Origin: Oegoconia quadripuncta
Lineage: Eukaryota; Arthropoda; Insecta; Lepidoptera; Autostichidae
DNA length: 64,000 nt
Assembly: GCA_949316235.1 (NCBI GenBank)
Contig: OX438745.1
Span: forward strand, 191,001-255,000
Reading direction: 5' to 3'
Part shown: positions 1 to 9,894 of the stretch, piece by piece
How the letters are laid out: each line of letters begins with the position of its first letter
How positions within the stretch are numbered: position 1 is the first letter of the stretch
The notes under the pieces: model-generated
The model's database searches: none
What the model saw: the letters and a program-made list of their open reading frames with translations, nothing else
What the model was told of the DNA's origin: nothing
Program-made: the position numbers and the translations under genes

Positions 1-17
1 TACAATAAAATTGGTAC

Positions 18-231
18 TATATGTTTGTGTGATGAATACGGACATGTGTACCCGAGTTATGGATGTTTTCATTTATAATAAGTATTTATTTACAAAAAAA
101 AAAATGTATTTATGTAGTATATCAACCATCTGGTATCCACAACACAAGCCTATAGTTGCTTACTGTGGAACTAGATGGCGCTGTGTGTGTGTGTAAGGAT
201 ATTTATTTTATTTATTTATTTTATTTATTTA
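18..231 (+). mobile_element. SINE-A, 5'-truncated copy
   Basis: The body matches the SINE called A here: the 'gatgaatacggacatgtg' block, an A-rich stretch, 'accatctggtatccacaac', then the 3' signature 'ctagatggcgctgtgtgtg' and an ATTT-rich tail. The tRNA-like head is missing at the left. A small ORF across it is a by-product of the repeat, not a gene. Confidence 0.75.
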
Positions 232-419
232 TTACATTATTAATTATAATATTATTATATAAATAAAATCAAATCAAATCCTCAGTGATATACGAGTCGT
301 TATGTTAATATGTCTAAATTACATAGTATTGGCAGTGAATAAGCCAAATGAAAATGTCAAAATTATAGATCTATAAATATGTACAAATATATGTGTTGTG
401 AGTGTCTGTGTGTGTAAGA

Positions 420-2079
420 GTTAGTGTGTGGGACAGTTAGTGTGTGGGACAGTTAGTGTGTGGGACAGTTAGTGTGTGGGACAGTTAGTGTGTGGGACAG
501 TTAGTGTGTGGGACAGTTTGTGTGTGGGACAGTTAGTGTGTGGACAGTTTGTGTGTGGGACAGTTAGTGTGTGGGACAGTTAGTGTGTGGGACAGTTTGT
601 GTGTGGGACAGTTAGTGTGTGGACAGTTTGTGTGTGGGACAGTTAGTGTGTGGACAGTTAGTGTGTGGGACAGTTAGTGTGTGGGACAGTTTGTGTGTGG
701 GACAGTTAGTGTGTGGACAGTTTGTGTGTGGGACAGTTAGTGTGTGGACAGTTAGTGTGTGGGACAGTTAGTGTGTGGGACAGTTAGTGTGTGGGACAGT
801 TAGTGTGTGGACAGTTTGTGTGTGGGACAGTTAGTGTGTGGGACAGTTAGTGTGTGGGACAGTTAGTGTGTGGGACAGTTAGTGTGTGGACAGTTTGTGT
901 GTGGGACAGTTAGTGTGTGGGACAGTTTGTGTGTGGGACAGTTAGTGTGTGGGACAGTTAGTGTGTGGACAGTTTGTGTGTGGGACAGTTAGTGTGTGGA
1001 CAGTTTGTGTGTGGGACAGTTAGTGTGTGGACAGTTAGTGTGTGGGACAGTTAGTGTGTGGGACAGTTAGTGTGTGGGACAGTTAGTGTGTGGACAGTTT
1101 GTGTGTGGGACAGTTAGTGTGTGGGACAGTTAGTGTGTGGGACAGTTAGTGTGTGGGACAGTTAGTGTGTGGACAGTTTGTGTGTGGGACAGTTAGTGTG
1201 TGGGACAGTTTGTGTGTGGGACAGTTAGTGTGTGGGACAGTTAGTGTGTGGGACAGTTAGTGTGTGGACAGTTTGTGTGTGGGACAGTTAGTGTGTGGAC
1301 AGTTTGTGTGTGGGACAGTTAGTGTGTGGACAGTTAGTGTGTGGGACAGTTAGTGTGTGGGACAGTTAGTGTGTGGGACAGTTAGTGTGTGGACAGTTTG
1401 TGTGTGGGACAGTTAGTGTGTGGGACAGTTTGTGTGTGGGACAGTTAGTGTGTGGGACAGTTAGTGTGTGGACAGTTTGTGTGTGGGACAGTTAGTGTGT
1501 GGACAGTTTGTGTGTGGGACAGTTAGTGTGTGGACAGTTAGTGTGTGGGACAGTTAGTGTGTGGGACAGTTAGTGTGTGGGACAGTTAGTGTGTGGACAG
1601 TTTGTGTGTGGGACAGTTAGTGTGTGGGACAGTTAGTGTGTGGGACAGTTAGTGTGTGGGACAGTTAGTGTGTGGACAGTTTGTGTGTGGGACAGTTAGT
1701 GTGTGGGACAGTTTGTGTGTGGGACAGTTAGTGTGTGGGACAGTTAGTGTGTGGGACAGTTAGTGTGTGGACAGTTTGTGTGTGGGACAGTTAGTGTGTG
1801 GACAGTTTGTGTGTGGGACAGTTAGTGTGTGGACAGTTAGTGTGTGGGACAGTTAGTGTGTGGGACAGTTAGTGTGTGGGACAGTTAGTGTGTGGACAGT
1901 TTGTGTGTGGGACAGTTAGTGTGTGGGACAGTTTGTGTGTGGGACAGTTAGTGTGTGGGACAGTTAGTGTGTGGGACAGTTAGTGTGTGGGACAGTTAGT
2001 GTGTGGACAGTTTGTGTGTGGGACAGTTAGTGTGTGGACAGTTTGTGTGTGGGACAGTTAGTGTGTGGGACAGTTAGTG
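420..2079. repeat. 1.66-kb minisatellite, 16/15-bp unit with variants
   Basis: Tandem array of roughly 105 copies of a G/T-rich unit, 'gttagtgtgtgggaca'. Three unit types can be read: the 16-mer, a 15-mer lacking one G ('gtgtggaca'), and a 16-mer with T for A ('gtttgtgtg'). They are ordered: the left end is homogeneous 16-mers, and further on a compound block of alternating 15-mers and T-variants followed by runs of the plain unit recurs several times, showing higher-order amplification. The right edge breaks into unique sequence at about 2080. Confidence 0.95.
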
Positions 2080-2732
2080 AATAGTAGTATTAATAAATCA
2101 ATCTCAATAGAAATCTTGAGGCTGTATCAACCGAGATGCGTCTTAAGCAGTTGAAGCTCCGTGCTAATTTATAAACCAACCTTGAGGTCTACTCAGCTGA
2201 GATCACTTCTCAAGTATTCGCCTCAGAGGCGAATGAATGATAGTCTTGAGTTTCGTTTATTAATACGCACCTCTCCAGTGAGTACTTTTTGAGTATACAC
2301 GTGCTTTTCAAGTCTCAAGTTAGGGTTATTAATCAACTCGTTTACTTGAGTATGTATATACTTTTGCGATATATACCAGGTTGAATTTATATTATATTTC
2401 CTTTAATTGTAACAGTGTCTTTCTCTTTTACTGTAAAAAAAATTCATGCTCTATGATCTAGAACTTCATTAATCTAGTAAAATCAGCTGATGTTTCGGAG
2501 AAAATATAACGATTCAATAGCTATACATGTAAGGCTGTATGGTTGTATGAAGTGACGACGGAAATCGTTGTGTAGTTAGAATTACTGTTATCTATCTGTT
2601 AGGAGAGAAATTCTAATTGTAGACTTCTGTGAGCATATGTCTATGGGGGGGGCGGGTTGTATATATGTGTGTGTCTTTGTATGTAACCTTCAATGTCTAT
2701 AAATTTTAAAGTGGTCAAATATATCCCAAACG
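2080..2732. other. unassigned AT-rich sequence
   Basis: No ORF, repeat family or RNA gene recognised. It carries several short 'tcttgag/ctcaag' motifs but no structure that can be defended. Confidence 0.5.
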
Positions 2733-2900
2733 TTAATACAATACAATACAATACAAATACACTTTATTGCACAACAGATAAGAAAATACAGTTTCAGAAA
2801 AGTGGTAAGAATAGAATGTACAATTTGGCGACCTTATCACTAAAAGCGATCTCTTCCAGGCAACCTTTGGGTATAAGGACAGTACATTTGAAATAGGTGG
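2733..2900 (-). mobile_element. non-LTR retrotransposon 3' end (family N1)
   Basis: Starts with 'aatacaatacaatac' and 'actttattgcacaac', then 'cttatcac.aaaagcgatctcttccagg'. The same tail follows a recognisable reverse-transcriptase C-terminus at 20793-21400, so this is a 5'-truncated minus-strand copy of that element's 3' UTR. Its short ORFs on both strands are not genes. Confidence 0.7.
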
Positions 2901-3008
2901 GTTGTGCGGTGTTAAATAGGGATGCAGATACAAACTAAGTGAATACATTTCATATATTTACATACACATACATACATAGATCAATAGACAAATATTTGGG
3001 TATTCGAC

Positions 3009-3540
3009 GACGACTTGTTTGGTGTAGTGGTTAGAAACGCTGACTGACTGAAATTTAACTAACCTAACCTTACCAAATGGTCTCGGGTTCGAACCTCGGT
3101 AGAGGCATAAGTTTGTATGATGAATATGGATTATGTTTACTCGAAATATGTATGTTGTTCATTTATATATGTATTTATTAACAAAAAAAAATCAATCAAT
3201 CAATCAAATACTCTTTATTGCACAATTAACAAAAGCTACATGAAGAATACAGCGTACATCATTAATCGTACAAAAAGGCGGCTTTATCGCTAACAGCGAT
3301 CTCTTCCAGGTAAACCTTAGGGTAAAGATACAAGCTACCAGTAGATGAGGTTTGCACTAATAGTAGCAATACGGGTGTATTTTATTGTTGGTAATTATTA
3401 TATATAAAATATAATTATTATATGTATCTAAAAATGTGTTTGTGTAGTAAAAATTTCAGCCATCTTGTATCCATAATACCAGCCTAGTTGCTTAGCGTGG
3501 AACTAAATGGCCTGTGTGTATGTCAACGGTATTTTTTTTT
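3009..3540 (+). mobile_element. SINE-A split by an N1 3'-end insertion
   Basis: A SINE-A head ('ttggtgtagtggttag', degenerate B box 'ggttcgaacct') and body run to about 3189. The rest of the body ('catcttgtatccataata', 'ggaactaaatgg') resumes near 3420. Between them lies an N1-type tail ('actctttattgcacaat', 'gcgatctcttccagg') at about 3190-3410. The head also holds a short filler with two 'ctaac' repeats absent from the other copies. Confidence 0.75.
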
Positions 3541-3549
3541 AAATTCTAA

Positions 3550-3730
3550 ATATTAAAAGCTCGAAACAACATTCCCGGTTCACATTGCTAAATACAGAAA
3601 TGCACACGTGACCCCTGTCACCGTTAAAACGTGCAAATCTATGGACGTTTTTTGGTGTAAAGTCCCTTAGTCGCCTTTTACGACACCCGCGGGAAGTTTG
3701 GTTCCATTCTATTCACTTGCCGAGGGCTGT
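3550..3730 (+). repeat. dispersed repeat family F
   Basis: Blocks 'cggttcacat', 'gttaaaacgtgcaaatct', 'cccttagtcgcctttta' and 'cgacacccgcgggaag' recur in the same order near 6.6, 12.7, 43.9-44.1, 53.8 and 63.6 kb. It has no coding capacity; it is probably the untranslated end of a retroelement, but the class is not known. Confidence 0.6.
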
Positions 3731-3732
3731 GT

Positions 3733-3805
3733 GCCAATACATACATACATACATAATGTCACGCCTATTTCCCGTAGGGGTAGGCAGAGACCACAGACTG
3801 TGTAC
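3733..3805 (-). mobile_element. non-LTR retrotransposon tip (family N3)
   Basis: Reverse complement of the last codons and tail of the N3 fragments at 33.8 and 41.7 kb ('cctatttcccgtaggggtag'), preceded by a 'catacatacata' tail. Confidence 0.65.
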
Positions 3806-4177
3806 CAATAATAACAGTTAAACGTACCATTGCGTTATTAAACAATATCGAGTCCATCTCCAACTTTACAAGTCGACTTCACCGTAAATAGCTCGCGAAT
3901 AGATCTCGTCATGTTTACACAATCCTCCCCGACATTTCGAGAGGCTCATTCACAAATAGCCGCGAATCGTCCAGAGATATGATACGTTTGGTAACGTCCT
4001 CACACACGACTCTAATTGGAAGTGTTTGCGGTTGCGTAAGGTCCGAATTGACCGAGGTGTACGAGGGGTTTGCGAAACCGTCTCATCTCAACACGAGTGG
4101 GTGTTGCGACCATTGGGTGACGTCACGAGTCACAAAGACTCAGGCGGAGTCAAAGTTTGTGAGGGTTAATTTCGTCA

Positions 4178-4756
4178 CTAACCGCCTGTGGCTCAATGTA
4201 AACAGCATGGGGTTTACGAATCGGAGGTTGTGGGTTCGATCCCCAGCGGGGTACATGTTTAGTACTCGGTTTGGTTGGTCGTAGGGCTTTTTAAATGTCC
4301 GCCTGGCTAGCTACCACCATTCAGCAACCACAACAGCAATGTTAATAGCATTGACGACCTGTTTGGTGTAGTGGTTAGAAACTCTGCTACCATACCAAAT
4401 GGTCGCGGTTTCGAATCCCGCTAGGGGCATATGTTTGTATGATGAATACAGACATGTGTTCCCGAGTTATGGATGTTATTCATTTATACATGTATTTATT
4501 TACAAAAAAAAAATGTATTTGTGTAGTTAATCAACCATCTGGTATCCATAACGCAAGCCTAGATGCTTACTGTGGACCTAGATGGCGCTGTGTGTTTGTG
4601 CAAAGACATTTGTTATTATTTATTATTATTATTGATGTGTACCGATTGTCAGAGATAAGATAGTTTCCGGGTCAGTACGCTTCCACCTTCGGCCTCATCT
4701 TCACTTAAGATCAGGTGTGATTGAAATCAAGTGCTAACCAGTTGTACATAAAAAAA
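4178..4756 (+). mobile_element. SINE-C interrupted by SINE-A
   Basis: SINE-C head ('gtggctcaatgtaaac', B box 'gggttcgatccccagcg') and 'cgcctggctagctaccacc' run to about 4352. The SINE-C 3' half ('ttgtcagagataagatag', 'catcttcactta', A-rich end) resumes at 4638. SINE-A at 4353-4637 sits exactly between, with 'attga' on each side as a likely short target duplication. Confidence 0.85.
4353..4637 (+). mobile_element. SINE-A, full-length, nested in SINE-C
   Basis: Complete tRNA-headed SINE: A-box-like 'ttggtgtagtggttag', B-box-like 'ttcgaatcccgctag', body, 'accatctggtatccataac', 3' block 'ctagatggcgctgtgtg' and a TTATT tail. It is a useful reference copy for family A. Confidence 0.9.
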
Positions 4757-5046
4757 GAAATATTGTAAACAGTTGCGAGGATTGCTATAAGAGTAAGTTC
4801 TTGTTTTGTTGTTGTACTTTTTCTTATTTATCTACCATGTAACGAAACGCGTACGCCACTGATCACGAGTCAGAAAGCCACATGATGTTCTCCAATATCC
4901 AGACGAAATCAAAGTTTTTAATCAAATGTGATACACAAGGAAATAATGATTATATTATAGAGAAGGATCTCTGTGATCTACCAATAATTGGTTTACACAC
5001 ATTAGACTTATGAATTCGTCACAAAATTTATAAAATTCATTTATTG

Positions 5047-5262
5047 TACCGATTGGTGTAGTGGATAGTGACCCTGTCAGCGAAACCAACGGTTGCGGGT
5101 TCGAATCTCGCGACGGGTAAATGTTTGTGTGATGAATATGACCATTTATTCCTGAGTCATGGATGTTTATATAAATATTTATGTATGTTTATCCGTTATC
5201 TAGTATCCATAGTAGTTTGGGACTAGATGATTGGTGTAAGTGTCCCAAATATTTATTTATTA
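5047..5262 (+). mobile_element. SINE-B
   Basis: Head 'accgattggtgtagtggata' with B box 'gggttcgaatctcgcga', then 'ttatataaatatttatgt', 'tctagtatccatag' and 'gatgattggtgtaagtgtcc' with an ATTT tail. Its head and body resemble family A but the 3' end differs. Confidence 0.85.
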
Positions 5263-5465
5263 TTTCTCTCCACAAGTCACAATTACAGCATTAAGGCAGA
5301 ATTTGCAAATAAAAAATTATGAGAGACTGATGCCTAAACTAGTATCAGGCCATCAGGTCCTCCCATCCCATCCCATTACATCACTGCAGTAGTAGTTACC
5401 TACCTATAAAGGTATTTATATGGTATCCAGATTTTGTAAACGAGAACATGTTAGTAGGGTTAGTA

Positions 5466-6352
5466 ATATATATTGGGTCTTTACCTATGAAATTGGAGTT
5501 TTTTTTCTTCATTAATCATATGTACCAATTCCTGCGATTTTCAAAGCTATAACCAAATTTGTTTTTTATTTGGAAAATGGAATATTATTTCAAGGTTTCA
5601 TTCACATGAAATATCGCTAAATCACATAATAAAAAAAAGTTGAACAGAGCTCTTTTCATGTGCTTCCCATAATCATTTCTTAGATTCGCTGAAACTTTTA
5701 TAAAGCGGTTACTTTTAAAAATTGACGCTGCCTATACTTAACTTAATGTTATCCGATAATACACACAACGTTTAGCTAAATTTGGATTTGCCGTTCCCAA
5801 AAAAAAAAATTAGGAAATTATAGTAAATCACAAAAACTAGGTACTTAATGTCGAGAGAAACACAAATTACATTTAATTGGTCTTGTCATGAATTCATTAG
5901 TCTTTAAATATAAATTTGAGCTCATTGTTCTGAGGACATCTTGACAAATGCGAATAGGACAATAGCTAATAATTAAATATGTAGACATATTTATAATTCA
6001 CTAATTACTATAAAGTACATAAAACAATAGGAATAACGCTGCTGTAGCGGGGCATTGTCAAATATTAGGTCCTTACCTATGAAATTGGCGTTTTGCATGA
6101 AGAATTTCATTAAGACTGTTTTCTCCATACAAACATTTTTGATTTTTTTTGGGAACGGCAAATCCTTTAGCTAAACGTTGTGTGTATTATCGGATAACAT
6201 TAAGTTTAGAAAAAATATTTCATGTGAAACCTTGAAATAATATTCCATTTTCCAAATAAAAAACAAATTTGAATGTAGCTTTGAAAATCGCAGGAATTGG
6301 TACATGTGATTAACGAAGACTCCAATTTCATAGGTAAAGACCCAATATTTAT
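5466..6352. mobile_element. two inverted copies of a small MITE-like element
   Basis: The left part (5466-5815, reverse) and right part (6062-6352, forward) are opposite-orientation pieces of the element seen nearly whole at 48105-48545. Terminal blocks read 'ggtctttacctatgaaatt' and its complement. Internal landmarks shared by all copies are 'gggaacggcaaatcc', 'gtgtattatcggataac' and 'ttccattttccaaat'. No transposase is encoded. The roughly 250-bp spacer is unrelated AT-rich DNA. Confidence 0.8.
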
Positions 6353-6519
6353 AAGGTAGTGAGCTGCTCTAGAGAGTTATTGTCAAGTACAATATATTCA
6401 AATAATTTATTGAATTATTCAAATTGTATTCTGTTATGGTAGCGCTGCTAGGATAACGTACACTAGGATGTGCAATACCACGCTGGGCAAGCTGTCGTTT
6501 ACTAGCCTGAAGATGTGGA

Positions 6520-6800
6520 AATATACAATACAATACAAATAAGCTTTATTGCGCAAAATAATTTACAATAATTACATGCATAAGGTCACGACCTTTATCC
6601 CAAATGGGGTGGTCAGAGATATCCCAAACATTGAAATAACATCCACGGTTCATATTCACATTACAGAAATGTGAAAATGACACGTCACAGGGGGGTGAGC
6701 CCATCGCCGTTAAAACGTGCAAATCGCTATGTTTCTTGTTGGAAAGTCCCTTAGTCATCTTTTAGGACATCCACGGGAAGAGACGGGTTTGGTTCTATTC
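6520..6800. repeat. N1 tip fused to family F repeat
   Basis: 'aatacaatacaaataag...tttattgcgcaaaa' (N1 3' tip) is followed directly by a family F copy with 'gttaaaacgtgcaaatcg' and 'cccttagtcatctttta'. Short ORFs across it are not genes. Confidence 0.65.
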
Positions 6801-8648
6801 AGTAACCACATTGAGGTACAAATTAAAATACAATTTGAAATTAAAAGTTGCATTCCTATATCAATATTGCACCGAAAAACCTATTTTAAAGAGTTTGTAC
6901 GAACTTTTGTATAAAAGTTTCTGTATAGAAACGGTTGCAATCACATTCCATATTTAAATGATTGATCCAACGTTTGACTAGCGCTGGCCAGTACGAACGT
7001 GTATCGTGCATGCAATTTTCGTATACATTTTTAAACAGAAATGAGTGCTTTCATATTTCATGTTTAAAATGATTGATCTAACGTTTGCCGGGCCGCAGGT
7101 CGGCTAGCCCTGGCCGGTTGCGCCACGGTGCAGACGAGGTCGTTGATCTCTGCGATGTAACGCCGGTCATTTCGCACAACCTTCCCACGACATCTAGGAT
7201 CTATGATGTGATGACGGCCACTACAACTATCTTAAGATTCTACGAAAATCTTAGTTGACGAGGTCATGCGAAATTTAGCTGCGTGCATATCGAAAGAGCT
7301 CAATTGTAAGGAGTATGCATGCATATTACATAAACTACAATACTATTGACGTCACCTTTAACCGAAACCTTTGTTACTTAGTAGATATTAGTTCCAAGTA
7401 AGCGTTAAGTGTTACGTTTTATCAGTATAAAACCCCTCATTAGCCATATTTGCGAACGTTCCGTAGTACCGCCGAAGCGCGGCGCGTGGGCGGGGAAATG
7501 GCGGTAAGAAGCTCGTCTGCTCTAAAGTGCTAGCGCAGAATAGAAGAACTGAGCAATTAGCTCCGTTATGTTTACTCGCTGACCCGCTCGCTCAATTACC
7601 CTGGATGTAGGGCTGCCTCCTAACTATCGACAGTAAATATCAAGACTTAGAATGTAGATTTCCTAATGCAAAGGCTCTAATTTTAACGTTAATTTAGCTT
7701 CAAGTAGGTGTTAAAAATTTAAAATAAATCTAACACATCTCATTACTACCCATTTTATTATTACTTTATATACCTAATTACAGGTTATAAAATTTCTATG
7801 AGCAGTCTATTCTTCGACAACTTGACTTTCTTTTCCAGTAACTAATTAAAATAAAACATCTTAGGGATTTCTCAAACGGATGACTTGATTCTTTTACATT
7901 TTCTTAATTAAATTATTCATAAACACTGTTATAAAATGAGTGTAGTACCAGCCTGTGCCCTCGTTCGCTTGCATTCCTTTTGCATCCAATTCTCGCCCGC
8001 GCGCTCCCGACCCGGATTGCAAAAAAACGAACAAGTCTCGGGATGCTCTGAAATAGTTGTTCACGAATGCCTTAACTTTGCTAGAATGCTGCACTGTTTG
8101 TTTGAAAAAGAATTTTCGAACGCTGGAGATAATAACTATGCATTTGAATTTATAAAGTTCTGCAAGAATTTTTGTATTATTCCTGCTTTGCATGTTAAAT
8201 AGAGTTCAGAGAGCGTTGTTTTACATAGCGTCTACAAAGTTAGGCATCTAAAATTTAAGTGGGAACTTGATTCTCCCTAAAGTTTGTTGATTCGATGCAA
8301 GTTTATGACAATTGGTAAGTTTTACAATTCAGTTCGTCACTACAAATTATAAATTTTGCCCAATTTATTCGCCAGCGTACAGCTTGAGTCAATATTTTTG
8401 TGATCTTATTCTAACCCCCATTTGGCTGTAACTAGTTGGATATTGTCCAAAGCGTTGTCGCTGACAGTCACATATAATCCACACCCACCTCATCTATAAC
8501 CCCAATTTTAAATGTCACTTTTCTATAGATTAGTTAGGTACACAAAAAATTTAAAATAAATGTATTGCTATTTATTTAGCCCTTATCTGCAACTCGTCCA
8601 TTCATTCCGCTCCATTTAGTCGCGCCATTAGTCAGTGTCGTTCTTTCT
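6801..8648. other. mostly unique DNA with a GC-rich patch at 7470-7505
   Basis: No coding region is supported. A GC-rich patch holds a GC box (GGGCGGGG, 7488-7495) followed by 'atggcggtaaga', which would do as a start codon plus splice donor, but nothing confirms transcription. ORFs of 88 and 99 codons near 7.9-8.2 kb lie on opposite strands of the same DNA and show no recognisable domain. Confidence 0.4.
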
Positions 8649-8685
8649 TCAGTTCATTCAGTTTGTGCTCTCAAGAGAGATCGTG
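8649..8685 (+). promoter_or_regulatory. possible Inr + DPE core promoter
   Basis: TCAGTT at 8649-8654 fits the arthropod initiator with A+1 at 8651. AGATC begins exactly at +28 and fits the downstream promoter element RGWYV. No TATA box is seen at the expected spacing. The following 500 bp are CpG-rich. A 66-codon ATG ORF (8749-8949) follows, but its arginine-rich translation has no recognisable domain, so it may be 5' UTR. Confidence 0.3.
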
Positions 8686-9183
8686 GCGCAATAATTTACG
8701 TTTGAAATTGAAACGGCTTTTGATATATTATTATTTACATTCAATTTAATGGTCATCCAACCGGGTTCAAGTCGTGAAGGGTCAATTATGCACTCGATCG
8801 ATATCGAGGCGCGTCGAGCGACCCGCACATCGATTTGCCAATCGCGGACCCGTCGAGAGCCCTCAAGATTTAGTACGCGACCTTCACGCTTCTCGAGAGC
8901 TCGCGCGCTCATTAGTGTCAAGACCCGTGCACGTGTCATCGGCCCGTGAAAGGAAGCCTAAGGAAATTTCCGAGTCTTTTCAACCTCAACGGGCGACGTC
9001 GGGACTTCGAAGTTCTAAATTGGTTCCTAACTGTGACTTTAGACAAGTCAAAAGTTTCATCAACACCACCGTAGTGGTGAATCCCATCTGCTCAAGAGCT
9101 GGCATGCGCTCGCAATCCATCCTATCCCTACATCTGTATAAGTGAGTCCCGGGCGGTCGCTGAGCGCAGGTTTCCTGTTGCAG

Positions 9184-9894
9184 AGCCGCAACATTGCGCT
9201 GGCCGGCGGCGCGTCCCCGCGGCCCGCTGCCCCGCGGCGTCCCATCGCGCGGGTCGACGCGACCACGTACCGGCCGCCGGGCGCCGTCCGCCTCGGTGCC
9301 GGTGCGGGCCCGCTCGCAGCCCTCCTGGACGCCCCCGCCCCGCACCCCGCTCATCGCCGCGCAGACACCTACTCCCCGCCTCCTTCGCAACTCCTCGCTG
9401 ACGCGCCCCAGAGAGACCTTCCTCATCAGAAACAAATCGACGATCAGCTCAGAGATCGGCAATTAAGAGATCAGCAACTGCGAGATCAGCAACTGAGAGA
9501 TCAGCAACTGAGAGACCAACAGTTGAGAGACCAACAAGCATACTATCAACAGCAGCAGCTGCAGTATCAGCAGCAGTTGCAAAACCAGCAGCAATACTTG
9601 CAATTCACTCCGAGCCAGCAACCATTGAATCTCAACTATCAGCCCCCGCTCGATCAATTGAATTATCAGCAACTGCTATACCAGCAGCAGCTGTACGATC
9701 AACAGAGACGAATACTGGAGCGACAGTTGTTGGACGAGCAATACCGACAGAACCAGTATCGACAGCAGGAGCCTTTCCAATACCGACTGTTGCCTCAACG
9801 AGCTCAAGGTCAGGACGGGAACTACGGCGAGACTGAGGTGTCGATCCAGAGGAGCGTTGACCTTGACCTAGATGCGGGGTCGGGGTCACAGTGA
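9184..9894 (+). CDS. terminal exon of a Gln-rich protein with RDQQL repeats
   Basis: Open frame of 236 codons ending in TGA, entered in phase 0 after a good acceptor (TTTCCTGTTGCAG). The frame contains no ATG and an in-frame TAA lies just upstream at 9139-9141, so it must be a spliced, non-first exon. The N-terminal third is Ala/Pro/Arg-rich from GC-rich DNA. Then come seven near-identical 15-bp units (about 9440-9537) encoding QLRDQ-type repeats, followed by a QQQ/YQQ-rich low-complexity region and a short acidic end (DLDLDAG). No enzyme domain or membrane segment is seen, and I do not recognise the protein. The same entry phase as the Skeletor exon at 23517 makes an alternative Skeletor 3' end possible; a separate gene is equally possible. 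A GTGAGT at 9142 would leave a 42-bp intron, which is implausibly short. Confidence 0.6.
   Translation, partial: SRNIALAGGASPRPAAPRRPIARVDATTYRPPGAVRLGAGAGPLAALLDAPAPHPAHRRADTYSPPPSQLLADAPQRDLPHQKQIDDQLRDRQLRDQQLRDQQLRDQQLRDQQLRDQQAYYQQQQLQYQQQLQNQQQYLQFTPSQQPLNLNYQPPLDQLNYQQLLYQQQLYDQQRRILERQLLDEQYRQNQYRQQEPFQYRLLPQRAQGQDGNYGETEVSIQRSVDLDLDAGSGSQ

Noticed and set aside
3060..3080. telomere-like 'ctaacctaacc' words
   Set aside because: Only two units inside a SINE head; no telomeric array.
3979..4284. 101-codon ORF spanning a SINE-C head
   Set aside because: Its C-terminal third is SINE sequence, and the remainder has no domain.
9142..9183. 42-bp intron joining 8.7-9.1 kb to the Gln-rich exon
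   Set aside because: Shorter than insect introns usually are, and the upstream frame would enter in the wrong phase.
8986..9462. 158-codon minus-strand ORF over the Gln-rich exon
   Set aside because: GC-rich shadow frame; the plus strand has the acceptor, repeats kept in frame and 3' UTR.
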